Assembly: GCF_934202235.1 (NCBI RefSeq) | Contig: NZ_CAKPXS010000010.1 | Coordinates: 1-40,725 of the forward strand | DNA length: 40,725 bases | Direction: 5' to 3' | Source: an uncultured Limosilactobacillus sp. | GTDB taxonomy: Bacteria > Bacillota > Bacilli > Lactobacillales > Lactobacillaceae | In this document: one piece after another, positions 33,339-40,725 of the stretch | Position numbering within the stretch: the stretch's first letter is position 1 | How the letters are laid out: every line of letters starts with the position of its first letter | Translations under genes and position numbers: made by a program | The notes under the pieces: generated by a model | Seen by the model: only the letters and a program-made list of their open reading frames with translations | Database searches by the model: none | Told to the model about the DNA's origin: nothing

Positions 33339-34010
33339 CTAGTCAGCCGGCAACTTCGTCTGATTATAAGCCTTAATGCGAACGTCACTGCCATCCATTG
33401 TGAGGATGGTAAGGCTCCCGTTGGCTGGCCGTTTCGTCACGTCATACTGTCCCTGCCCAAAACGTTCTGCCAAACTAAGCAAGGTGTTGCCGTGAGTTAC
33501 CCACAACACATTATCACCGTCGCGCAGATCAGCATGCCGGATTAATCCCAGACCCTGGTTAACTCGTTGCCAGTACATCTCATTATTTTCGGCCTGGTGG
33601 AAGGGGTCAGCTTCGTGCAGGTAGTCCTTGGCAACCCCGATGGAGTGGGCCTGAACAATCTCCTTAAAGGAAGAGTAACCGTGAGGCAGCCCGGCCATAT
33701 TCCACGCCAAGTCCATGTTAGTCCCCTCAAACACTCCGTAAAATTCTTCCCGGAAAAAGGGTGAATAAACCGCCTGTTTCACTGAGTTTGCCCGGTTTAG
33801 TTCCAAGATCTTGCCAATTGTTTCCTGGGCCCGCGTTGTGTCACTACAAAATGCCGCTGCAAAGTGGACGTCCTTGAGCATTTCACCAGCGTGGACGGCG
33901 TTGGCCCGCCCCTTTTTGGTCAGCGGTGAATTACTCCACCCCTGTAGTTTGTTGTAAATATTAAAATAAGTTTGCCCATGACGCACCAGGTATAGGTTCA
34001 ATTTTGCCAT
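33339..34010 (-). CDS. Histidine phosphatase family (phosphoglycerate mutase-like) protein
   Basis: The 223-residue protein has the catalytic LVRHGQT motif (R10, H11) near the N-terminus and a later WVTHG with the second histidine. It belongs to the branch of phosphatases annotated as GpmB/PhoE-like, not to glycolytic GpmA. ATG 34010 follows a GGGGGAGGG site. It precedes the FGGY kinase gene by 58 nt with no terminator between them, so they may be co-transcribed. The substrate is a phosphomonoester of unknown identity. Confidence 0.9.
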   Translation of the reverse strand: MAKLNLYLVRHGQTYFNIYNKLQGWSNSPLTKKGRANAVHAGEMLKDVHFAAAFCSDTTRAQETIGKILELNRANSVKQAVYSPFFREEFYGVFEGTNMDLAWNMAGLPHGYSSFKEIVQAHSIGVAKDYLHEADPFHQAENNEMYWQRVNQGLGLIRHADLRDGDNVLWVTHGNTLLSLAERFGQGQYDVTKRPANGSLTILTMDGSDVRIKAYNQTKLPAD

Positions 34011-34124
34011 TTTGTTTCCCTCCTCCCCCTTATTTTAACTGGCAAGTAATGATTTGCGCACAACTTCTTCACAAAATTCCCGTAAGATAAACCACAGTGG
34101 TCAAAAAGAAAGGGGCACGACAAC

Positions 34125-34376
34125 ATGACACTCCGTCGGGAGACTAAACACGTCACCGCAGCCAAAATCATTGGGATGACGGGTACCAGGGTGACCATCA
34201 TTACTGCCCGCGGTCGGCTGATGATCATCCCCCTGACCAAGAAAAACCGGCATGACCGGCTGATGATGGCCTCATTAAAGGATATCTGGCGAGAAGGAAT
34301 TTGGATCCCGGTCAACACCAAGTTGAAACGCTTTTTCCGCTCTGACTGGTTAACCCAGCCCGCCACCGTCAAATAG
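34125..34376 (+). CDS. Small basic protein of unknown function
   Basis: The 83-residue protein is rich in Lys and Arg, with a central VTAAKIIGMTGTRVTIITARGRLMIIPLT beta-like segment and no membrane helix or signal peptide. A GAAAGGGG site precedes ATG 34125 and a strong terminator follows its stop, which supports a real transcription unit. A 130-codon antisense frame overlaps it and is probably a shadow. I do not recognise a family. Confidence 0.6.
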   Translation: MTLRRETKHVTAAKIIGMTGTRVTIITARGRLMIIPLTKKNRHDRLMMASLKDIWREGIWIPVNTKLKRFFRSDWLTQPATVK

Positions 34377-34408
34377 TGATGGCTCACCAATTAAAAGCAG
34401 CAAATTTC

Positions 34409-34450
34409 ACACGGTACTGCACCTCCTCGCAGCACCGTGTTTTCTTTTCT
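34409..34450 (+). terminator. Terminator after the small basic-protein gene
   Basis: A 12-bp stem with one internal mismatch (34409-34420 with 34429-34440, 8-nt loop) is followed by TTTCTTTTCT. Confidence 0.85.
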
Positions 34451-34605
34451 GCCCTCCCGGAAGCTCATCGGAAAATTTAATATCCGCATTGATTGTGATA
34501 AAATGGGACGAAATGTCATGGGAAATGTGACCCATTTCCACCCATTTCCTACAACGATGCTATTTAAAACAAGAGAATTGAGTTAAACGAGGTTCATTGT
34601 TTCTA

Positions 34606-36738
34606 ATGAAAAAAATCAGTAAGTTTGTAAACACAAGGATTGGCTTCTTTGCCCTCCTAGTGGTCTTTTTTTGGTTAAAAACACTCCTAGCATACTTTAC
34701 CGACTTTAAGCTGGGAGCAACGACTCTCTGGCAGTACATCATTTTGCTCTTCAACCCCCTGGGGACGACGATGCTGCTATTTGGGATCGCCTTTTACTTT
34801 AAAAAGTCGCGGTTCTTTTACCCGGTCATCCTGCTAATTGACGGGCTCAACACCCTGCTGTTGTACCTCAACGTCATTTATTTTCGGGAATTCACCGACT
34901 TCATGACCATTGCCACCATGACGGGGTATTCCAAGGTCAACCAGGGTCTTTCCGGGTCTTCGCTGGCCCTGACCAACGTCCACGACCTTCTTTACTGGAC
35001 GGACATCGTCGTCATCCTCCTGCTGATGCTGTTCAAGAAGATCAAAATTGACCCGCGGGCCATCGGTTCCCGGCTGGCCTTTGCCTTTACGTCGGTCTCG
35101 CTCGTCATTTGCGGGCTCAACCTGACTTTTGCCGAAATGAGCCGGCCACAGTTACTGGACCGGACGTTTGACCGGACCTACATCGTCAAGTACATGGGGA
35201 TTGACTTCTTTACCGGCTACGACCTGGTTAAGTCACAACACATCCACAACATGAGAAAGAGCGCCACGCGGTCAGAACTGGACACCGTCCACCGCTTTAC
35301 CGAGAAGCACTACGCCGCCCCTAATCCGAAGATGTACGGGATTGCTAAGGGCCGTAACGTGATCATCATTCATCTGGAAAGTTTCCAGCAGTTTATCATC
35401 GATAAGAAGATCAATGGTCAAGAAGTGACACCGTTCTTAAACTCGCTGTACCACAGCAACGAAACGTACGCCTTTGATAACTTCTTCCACCAAGTTGGCC
35501 AGGGGAAGACTTCTGACGCCGAAAATATGTTGGAAACCAGTACCTTTGGTCTCCCCCAGGGATCACTCTTTGCGACCCTTGGTGCCGATAATACCTTCCA
35601 GGGGGCACCAGCGATCCTCAAACAACGGGCCGGCTACATCAGTGCCGTTTTCCACGGGAACGTGGCTAGTTTCTGGAACCGGAATAACGTCTACAAGAAC
35701 CTGGGTTACCAGTACTTCTTTGACGCCTCCTACTTTGACACCTCCGGCGACAAGGCGATGGGTTACGGGCTCAAGGACAAGTTGCTCTTTGACAACTCGA
35801 TCAACTACCTGCAGAACCTCCAGCAGCCGTTCTACGTTAAGTACTTAACAGTGACGAACCACTTCCCGTTTGACCTTGACGATGAAGATAAGGACCCGAA
35901 CTTCCAAACCACCAGCACTGGTGATTCCACCGTCGATAATTACTTTGTCACCGCTCACTACCTTGACCAGTCGCTACAGGAATTCTTTAACTACTTAAAG
36001 AAGACCGGGGTTTACAACAACTCGCTGATCATGATCTACGGGGACCACTACGGGATTTCCAATACGGAAAACAAGTACCTGGCACCGGTAATGGGTAAGT
36101 CCGCGGACGACTGGACCGACTTTGACAATGCCCAGCTGCAGCGCGTCCCAATGATGTTCGTCATCCCCAACGCCGGTAACCACGGTTATATTTCCCACGT
36201 CTACGGTGGAGAAATCGACGTTTTGCCAACCCTGCTCCACCTGCTGGGAATCAGTTCAAAACGCTACATCCAGTTTGGGACTGACCTCTTCTCCAAGCAG
36301 CATGACCAGGTAGTTGCCTTCCGTAACGAAGACTTTGTTACGCCAAAGTACACCAGCGTTAACGGGACAATTTATGACAATGCTACTGGCAAGGAGGCCA
36401 AGTTGACCAAGAAGCAGAAGAAGCGGGTCGCCGCTGATGCTCACCTCGTCAACAAGGAATTACGCCTCTCTGACTCGCTAAACCAGAAAAACCTGCTACG
36501 GTTCTACCACCCGAAGGGCTTCAAAGCCGTCAATCCGGCCGACTACAACTACGCCAACGGGTTAAAACGGGAAAAGCAGATTGAGCGCAAGCTGGGGAAG
36601 AAGTCGACCAGCATCTTCAGTCGCAATAATAACCAGAGCACGGTCAATGACTACTCAACCGATGCTCCAGAAAAGAACCACAAGTCGACGGATTCTAACC
36701 GGATTAAAATTACCAACCCGGATAATTCAAAGAACTAA
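34606..36738 (+). CDS. ltaS: LtaS-family lipoteichoic acid synthase / phosphoglycerol transferase
   Basis: The 710-residue protein has five N-terminal membrane helices, a linker, and an extracellular sulfatase-like domain with the catalytic threonine T302 in GQGKTSD, followed by HGN, D and H metal-ligand segments (YGDHYG). It would polymerise glycerol-phosphate from phosphatidylglycerol outside the membrane. A lysine- and asparagine-rich tail of about 100 residues extends past the domain. The start is ambiguous: ATG 34606 is preferred, with TTG 34597 nearer the GAGG site. It could be one of several LtaS paralogues. Confidence 0.9.
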   Translation: MKKISKFVNTRIGFFALLVVFFWLKTLLAYFTDFKLGATTLWQYIILLFNPLGTTMLLFGIAFYFKKSRFFYPVILLIDGLNTLLLYLNVIYFREFTDFMTIATMTGYSKVNQGLSGSSLALTNVHDLLYWTDIVVILLLMLFKKIKIDPRAIGSRLAFAFTSVSLVICGLNLTFAEMSRPQLLDRTFDRTYIVKYMGIDFFTGYDLVKSQHIHNMRKSATRSELDTVHRFTEKHYAAPNPKMYGIAKGRNVIIIHLESFQQFIIDKKINGQEVTPFLNSLYHSNETYAFDNFFHQVGQGKTSDAENMLETSTFGLPQGSLFATLGADNTFQGAPAILKQRAGYISAVFHGNVASFWNRNNVYKNLGYQYFFDASYFDTSGDKAMGYGLKDKLLFDNSINYLQNLQQPFYVKYLTVTNHFPFDLDDEDKDPNFQTTSTGDSTVDNYFVTAHYLDQSLQEFFNYLKKTGVYNNSLIMIYGDHYGISNTENKYLAPVMGKSADDWTDFDNAQLQRVPMMFVIPNAGNHGYISHVYGGEIDVLPTLLHLLGISSKRYIQFGTDLFSKQHDQVVAFRNEDFVTPKYTSVNGTIYDNATGKEAKLTKKQKKRVAADAHLVNKELRLSDSLNQKNLLRFYHPKGFKAVNPADYNYANGLKREKQIERKLGKKSTSIFSRNNNQSTVNDYSTDAPEKNHKSTDSNRIKITNPDNSKN

Positions 36739-36742
36739 CGAC

Positions 36743-36776
36743 AAAGGACGTGCCGATAGCTGGCACGCCCTTTTAT
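36743..36776 (+). terminator. Terminator of the ltaS-type gene
   Basis: AAAGG-A-CGTGCC pairs with GGCACG-C-CCTTT across a 7-nt loop and is followed by TTTT. Confidence 0.85.
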
Positions 36777-36818
36777 GTAGTAGAATGAAAAAAGCAAGAA
36801 GTCCCCGGGAGGTGCCCC

Positions 36819-37286
36819 ATGAACAACGATATTATGATTATCCCTACTAGCCAGATGACGAAAGAGCACCGCCAACTCTACCTGAATGCTGACCCGGACG
36901 AACAGCTCGTCAAGCAGTACCTACCGCGGTGTTCCCCATTTGAGTTGCGCGTCGACGATGAGCTGATCGGAGTCATCCTTCTTGAGCCCCTGGACAAGCA
37001 GACGGTTGAAATTAAGAACTTGGCCATCGACCCGCAGTGGCAACACCACGGGTACGGCAAGGCCCTCGTCCAGTTTGCCAAACGCTACGCCCGCTTGCAT
37101 GGCGCTAGCACCCTCGTCGTTGGTACCGGCTCTACCAGTATGGCATCCCTCCTCCTCTACCAAAAATGCGGCTTTCGCATCACCAACGTTGACCGCGATT
37201 TCTTTACCCGCCACTACCAGCAGCCGATTTACGAGAACGGCATCCGCCTCCGCGACATGGTGAGGCTGGCAATGACCGTCAAATAA
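36819..37286 (+). CDS. GNAT-family N-acetyltransferase
   Basis: The 155-residue protein has the acetyl-CoA-binding motif of the GNAT fold (QWQHHGYGKAL, about 72-82) and a C-terminal LLLYQKCGF segment. The substrate is unknown. ATG 36819 follows GGGAGG. It is a single gene that converges on the FNR-Nudix operon and shares a bidirectional terminator with it. Confidence 0.9.
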   Translation: MNNDIMIIPTSQMTKEHRQLYLNADPDEQLVKQYLPRCSPFELRVDDELIGVILLEPLDKQTVEIKNLAIDPQWQHHGYGKALVQFAKRYARLHGASTLVVGTGSTSMASLLLYQKCGFRITNVDRDFFTRHYQQPIYENGIRLRDMVRLAMTVK

Positions 37287-37292
37287 GAAAAC

Positions 37293-37334
37293 AAATCCCC
37301 CGGTATTTTCTCCGTGAAGAATGCTGGGGGATTT
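37293..37334. terminator. Bidirectional terminator between GNAT and Nudix genes
   Basis: AAATCCCCC (37293-37301) pairs with GGGGGATTT (37326-37334), with further inner pairing. T-rich sequence follows on both strands. The Nudix stop is only 5 nt away. Confidence 0.8.
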
Positions 37335-37338
37335 CAGT

Positions 37339-37965
37339 TTACTCAAACCGGGTTTGCCAGTGCGGATCGTGTGCGGCAGCAAAGCACAGGCGAATCTGGT
37401 CCTCGTTGCTCTTGCGGGTAATGAGCGGCGGCAATTCATCGAGGGCGAAGTAATCGTACCCCTGAGTTTCAATGTTTTTCTCGAATTGACCGCCAGTCAC
37501 CCGGCTGAGAAAGAAGATTTTACAAATGCCATAAGGGCTCAGCGGCGGGCAATTATGCCGGTTATATTCCTGCAGGGCAATCACCCGTTGGACCACTGTG
37601 TGCAAACCTGTTTCTTCCCTGGTTTCTTTCACACAATTCTCAGCCACCGAAATATTGACTTCGGCCCATCCACCCGGTAAGGACCACTGACCATCCTGCT
37701 TCACCAACAGAATTTTACCCTCCCGGAAAATGGCGGCGCGGGTATCAATCTTCGGGGTTTGGTAACCACGTTCGTTGCAGAATAATTCTTGGACTTGGGA
37801 AAGGGACTGCCCCGACTTGGCAGCCATCATTTCTGCCGCCACCGTCCGTAGTTCCTGGTAGCGCTGACGGTCATACTTATCATTGCAGTACGCCAGGCCA
37901 TCCTGGGCAAGACTTTGTAGTTTGATTGCCCAATCAATTAGCTGGTCATAGAACTTTGTTGACAT
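37339..37965 (-). CDS. Nudix hydrolase with N-terminal Nudix_N-type domain
   Basis: The 208-residue protein has an N-terminal helical domain seen in the YjhB/MutT-like subgroup and a Nudix box LPGGWAEVNISVAENCVKET with REETGL. The first box glutamate is isoleucine and the arginine of REUXEE is lysine, both tolerated in this branch, so activity is likely kept. Substrate is probably a nucleotide-linked compound such as ADP-ribose. The start is 12 nt after the FNR gene, so the two are co-transcribed. Confidence 0.88.
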   Translation of the reverse strand: MSTKFYDQLIDWAIKLQSLAQDGLAYCNDKYDRQRYQELRTVAAEMMAAKSGQSLSQVQELFCNERGYQTPKIDTRAAIFREGKILLVKQDGQWSLPGGWAEVNISVAENCVKETREETGLHTVVQRVIALQEYNRHNCPPLSPYGICKIFFLSRVTGGQFEKNIETQGYDYFALDELPPLITRKSNEDQIRLCFAAAHDPHWQTRFE

Positions 37966-37977
37966 TTGCTTGCCACC

Positions 37978-38973
37978 TTACTTAATTTTCATTGAACTGC
38001 TGTGGACAGCCAGCGACTTTTCAGGATACAACCGTTTTGCCAGGGCCGCCACCGCAACTGGGGCCTCGCCAAAGCCAGTGGCAATCAATGCCGTCCGTCC
38101 TGGATAAGTAACTGCATCACCAATTGCGTAAACTCCGGGGAAACTGGTTTCCATCTGCTGGTTAACCTTAATCTGGTGGCGTTCACTATCCAGTGGCAGC
38201 GACCACTGTGATAAAGCGGCGTTGTTGGCGGTGAAACCATAATTGACAACCAGTTGATCGACCGTCAGCCGTTGTTCTTCATCGCTGCGCATTTTCTTTA
38301 ACGTCAACGTCAGCGATTGGTCATCATTAACCGCCAGGTCACGCGGCAAAAACGGCGTCATCATCTCAACCCCGTCCATGGCCCGTAACTGGTCCGCTAC
38401 CAGCTCGTGCCCGCGGAACTGGTCACGACGGTGGATCAGGGTCACCTGTTCGGCAACGCCCGCCAGCATTTTGGCGTTATCTAACGCCGAATTACCACCA
38501 CCGAGCACCGCGACCCGCTGACCGGTAAAATCAGCCTTATGACGGACAAAGTAGTGGACTTGCTGGCTAGTTAAGTCATCAGCTCCCGCTAGTCGTAGCT
38601 GTCGGGGGTGGAAGGCTCCATTGCCAAGAGCAATCAGCACACTCTTGCTCTGCGAGGTCCGGTTAGCCGATGAAATGGTAAAAGTCCCATCATTATTGGC
38701 AACCACGTCATTGACCTTTTCACCGGTAAACTGGTCAACGTCGACAATTGCCAGCTGCTGTTTAAGCTGGTCCACTAACTTGGCAGCCGTGATTCCCGGC
38801 AAGCCAGCAACGTCCCAGATTTGCTTTTCCGGGTACAGCGCCGTCAATTGCCCACCCAGCTGGGGCAGGCTTTCCACCAACTGGGCAGATAATTGGTGTA
38901 GTCCACAATAAAAGGCGACAAACATCCCCACTGGTCCCCCGCCGATGATCGTCACGTCGTAATTCTTCTGCAT
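37978..38973 (-). CDS. Ferredoxin/flavodoxin-NADP+ reductase, YumC-type
   Basis: The 331-residue flavoprotein resembles thioredoxin reductase: FAD motif GGGPVG (11-16), NADP motif GGGNSA and a C-terminal GDAV segment. It lacks the CxxC active site at the expected position, which marks it as the TrxR-like FNR class. It would transfer electrons between NADPH and a ferredoxin or flavodoxin; the flavodoxin at 933-1412 is a possible partner. ATG 38973. It leads the operon with the Nudix gene. Confidence 0.93.
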   Translation of the reverse strand: MQKNYDVTIIGGGPVGMFVAFYCGLHQLSAQLVESLPQLGGQLTALYPEKQIWDVAGLPGITAAKLVDQLKQQLAIVDVDQFTGEKVNDVVANNDGTFTISSANRTSQSKSVLIALGNGAFHPRQLRLAGADDLTSQQVHYFVRHKADFTGQRVAVLGGGNSALDNAKMLAGVAEQVTLIHRRDQFRGHELVADQLRAMDGVEMMTPFLPRDLAVNDDQSLTLTLKKMRSDEEQRLTVDQLVVNYGFTANNAALSQWSLPLDSERHQIKVNQQMETSFPGVYAIGDAVTYPGRTALIATGFGEAPVAVAALAKRLYPEKSLAVHSSSMKIK

Positions 38974-39084
38974 CTCAGCTGTTCCTCACTTTCTGTCTTT
39001 TTCAATAATGGTTAATTATATCATCGCGATCGCGACAATCTGTAACTAAAAGCTTCTTAACCACCAAATTAAATATTTTAAAAG

Positions 39085-39129
39085 GTTTTACGTAAAACGG
39101 TTGTGTTTGCGCTTTCAATTGGTTATCAT
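39085..39129 (+). promoter_or_regulatory. Nucleoside hydrolase promoter with LacI-type palindrome
   Basis: The perfect 14-bp palindrome GTTTTACGTAAAAC (39085-39098) abuts a -35 TTGTGT (39101-39106), with a 17-bp spacer and -10 TATCAT (39124-39129). Part of it, TACGTAAAACGGTT, matches the rbsK promoter motif at 13 of 14 positions. Confidence 0.7.
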
Positions 39130-39171
39130 GGATATTGTAACAATGACATTGCGAATTGGAGGCAATTACAT

Positions 39172-40131
39172 ATGGCAAAGAAAAAAATGATTCTTGACCT
39201 TGACACTGGTGTGGACGACGCCCTGGCGATCGCCTACGCTACTGCCGCTCCAGATGTCGACTTAATCGGGATTGTTTCATCATACGGTAACAACACCCTT
39301 GACGTCTGTGCCAAGAACGCCCTAAAGCTGTTGGAACTGCTGGGTCAAACCCAGGTGCCAGTTTACAAGGGGCTTCCGCATTCAAGCACTAGCGACCACT
39401 TCGATGTGATGCAGGTTTCAAAGGACATCCACGGTAACAACGGGATCGGGGAAGTTGACCTGCCAGAACCAAAGCGCCAGCTAGAAACTGAATCAGGGGT
39501 CGACTTCTTCATCGAAGCGGCCCACAAGTACGGCAAGGACCTGATCATCGTACCAACTGGTCCAATGACCAACCTGGCCGCTGCCATTGAAAAGGACCCT
39601 GAGATCACCCACCTGATTGGCAATGTCACCTTCATGGGTGGTGCGCTGACGGTTGAAGGAAACGTTACCGACGTTGCCGAAGCCAACATCAACCAGGATG
39701 CGAAGGCGGCCAACACCGTTTTATCCAGTGACCTGCCACAGACGATGGTCGGCCTGGACGTTACCCTGCGGACGCTGCTGACGAAGAAGGAAACGCAAAA
39801 GTGGCGTGACCTCGGCACCAAGGCCGGCAAGGCTTACGCCGACATCACCGACTTCTACATCGATGCCTACTACAACCTCGACATCGACAAAAATGGTTGT
39901 GCCCTGCACGACCCACTGGCAGTTGGTGTCGCCCTCGACCCATCATTTGTTTCCACCATTGCCCTTCACATGAAGGTTAACTACGGTGATAAGAATTACG
40001 GGCGGACGATCGGTGACAACAGCCGCTTGAACGACCCGAACCCGAACGTCAACGTGGCAGTTAACGTTGATAAAGACCGTTACCTCAAGCAGTTCATGGA
40101 ATACCTGACTGGACTGTTTGAAAAGCATTAG
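39172..40131 (+). CDS. Ribonucleoside hydrolase
   Basis: The 319-residue enzyme has the calcium-binding N-terminal motif D9-L-D11-T-G-V-D15-D16 of IunH/RihB-type nucleoside N-ribohydrolases and a C-terminal NGCALHDPLA with active-site histidine. It releases ribose and base from nucleosides. ATG 39172 follows GGAGG (39158-39162). With ribokinase at 17 kb it forms a ribose salvage pathway, and the promoters share an operator motif. Purine or pyrimidine preference is not readable. A strong terminator follows. Confidence 0.93.
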   Translation: MAKKKMILDLDTGVDDALAIAYATAAPDVDLIGIVSSYGNNTLDVCAKNALKLLELLGQTQVPVYKGLPHSSTSDHFDVMQVSKDIHGNNGIGEVDLPEPKRQLETESGVDFFIEAAHKYGKDLIIVPTGPMTNLAAAIEKDPEITHLIGNVTFMGGALTVEGNVTDVAEANINQDAKAANTVLSSDLPQTMVGLDVTLRTLLTKKETQKWRDLGTKAGKAYADITDFYIDAYYNLDIDKNGCALHDPLAVGVALDPSFVSTIALHMKVNYGDKNYGRTIGDNSRLNDPNPNVNVAVNVDKDRYLKQFMEYLTGLFEKH

Positions 40132-40151
40132 TCCACAACACAGTCAACCAC

Positions 40152-40182
40152 GCGGAATGCAGCAACTGCATTCCGCTTTTTT
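40152..40182 (+). terminator. Terminator of the nucleoside hydrolase gene
   Basis: A perfect 11-bp stem GCGGAATGCAG/CTGCATTCCGC with a 3-nt loop is followed by T6. Confidence 0.95.
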
Positions 40183-40200
40183 ATACCAGGCGGGCAACAA

Positions 40201-40230
40201 TTGCCGCAGCTTTGCAAAATAAGTTATAAT
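40201..40230 (+). promoter_or_regulatory. Promoter of the antiporter gene
   Basis: TTGCCG (40201-40206), an 18-bp spacer and TATAAT (40225-40230) precede the CGGAGG ribosome binding site at 40243-40248. Confidence 0.6.
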
Positions 40231-40253
40231 GTGACGCGAACACGGAGGAGATC

Positions 40254-40725
40254 ATGGAAAACCTAACAACCATTTTATATTTACTGGTGGCCGTCTTATG
40301 CGCCAACATTATTCATGCACTGTACCCCAAGATTCCCCTGGCACTTTACCAGATTGCCGCCGGGGCACTACTGATTTTGTCACCAGTCCACCCCAGCAAC
40401 ATTGAACTGGACCCCGAGATCTTTATGATGCTGATCATCGGGCCCCTGCTGTTCAATGACGGGCAAAAACAGTCGATTCAAAAGCTTACTTCCCACTTAC
40501 GGTCAATCTGGTCGATGGCCATTCTCTTAGCAATTGTTACCGTCGGCGTCATTGGCGTCGGCCTGCGTTTCGGGATGCCGCATAAGTTTTCCCTCCCGGC
40601 AGCCTTCATGCTGGCAGCGATCGTGACCCCGACCGACGCCGTTGCCGTTAAGTCGCTGACCACCACCGTCTCCATGCCGGAAAATGTCAACGAGGTGCTG
40701 GAATACGAATCACTTTTTAATGACG
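40254..40725 (+). CDS. Na+/H+ antiporter, CPA1 (NhaP-like), truncated by window end
   Basis: The open frame starting at ATG 40254, after CGGAGG, runs to the end of the window (157 residues visible). It starts with hydrophobic helices and contains the CPA1 signatures ...GPLLFNDG and VTPTDAVAV, and ends in YESLFND, the conserved residues of cation-proton antiporters. It would exchange Na+ for H+ across the membrane. The C-terminal part, including any cytosolic tail, lies outside the window. Confidence 0.9.
   Translation, partial: MENLTTILYLLVAVLCANIIHALYPKIPLALYQIAAGALLILSPVHPSNIELDPEIFMMLIIGPLLFNDGQKQSIQKLTSHLRSIWSMAILLAIVTVGVIGVGLRFGMPHKFSLPAAFMLAAIVTPTDAVAVKSLTTTVSMPENVNEVLEYESLFND

Noticed and set aside
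33998..34390. A 130-codon minus-strand frame antisense to the small basic-protein gene
   Set aside because: It overlaps the start of the histidine phosphatase gene and has a weaker start context than the plus-strand 83-codon gene.
1..40725. CRISPR arrays, tRNA or rRNA genes, prophage or complete insertion sequences
   Set aside because: No regularly spaced short repeats, RNA gene signatures, integrase or transposase genes were seen. The only tandem repeats are the coding adhesin repeats.

Overview
The window looks like a chromosomal segment of a moderate-GC heterofermentative lactobacillus, most likely a Limosilactobacillus or close relative. The reasons are a PepN/PepD peptidase set, an L-serine dehydratase pair, an LtaS-type enzyme, CcpA/LacI-style operators, an LPQTG-anchored adhesin with mucus-binding-type repeats, and strong AGGAGG ribosome binding sites. 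Species cannot be settled from the sequence alone. No rRNA, tRNA, complete insertion sequence, phage gene or CRISPR array is visible.

Layout. 1-3.4 kb is a visibly AT-richer block: a TMEM175-type channel, a flavodoxin, an SDR oxidoreductase and a divergent LysR regulator. 3.5-7.0 kb holds the sdaAB-sdaAA serine dehydratase operon, a divergent cupin / carboxymuconolactone-decarboxylase-like pair, and an aldo/keto reductase. 7.1-8.8 kb is an MFS sugar transporter under two GTAAACGTTTAC operators. 8.8-12.7 kb is a redox/solute block: an Rrf2 regulator translationally coupled to an NmrA-type reductase, divergent from a two-gene OpuB/EgtU-like ABC transporter, with two copies of a GTAACTT-N3-AAGTTAC palindrome between them. 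12.7-16.9 kb is an L,D-transpeptidase, a LacI regulator and a divergent GH31 alpha-glucosidase whose promoter carries the same GTAAACGTTTAC operator as the MFS gene. 16.9-25.6 kb is ribokinase, a pseudouridine synthase - TerC - thioredoxin operon, a CorA-like channel with an altered GMN motif, a C69 dipeptidase, a flavin disulfide reductase and a second MFS transporter. 25.7-28.6 kb is a large LPQTG surface protein broken by a one-base frameshift in an A6 run. 29-34 kb is pepN, a gluconokinase-like FGGY kinase and a histidine phosphatase. 34.1-40.7 kb is a small basic protein, an LtaS-family enzyme, a GNAT acetyltransferase, an FNR-Nudix operon, a nucleoside hydrolase and the start of a Na+/H+ antiporter.

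How the parts fit. The MFS transporter, GH31 enzyme and LacI protein form a probable alpha-glucoside regulon defined by a shared perfect palindrome. Nucleoside hydrolase releases ribose and ribokinase phosphorylates it; their promoters share a second LacI-type motif, and a related motif occurs twice in the adhesin promoter. The Rrf2 block probably couples redox or osmotic sensing to a reductase and to import of a betaine- or ergothioneine-like solute. Most transcription units end in clear Rho-independent terminators, several of them bidirectional between convergent genes.

The most notable observations are the split adhesin, which appears to combine an antigen I/II-GbpC-like domain with five mucus-binding-type repeats, and the Rrf2 double-operator arrangement. 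I did not find a clearly unprecedented multi-gene system.
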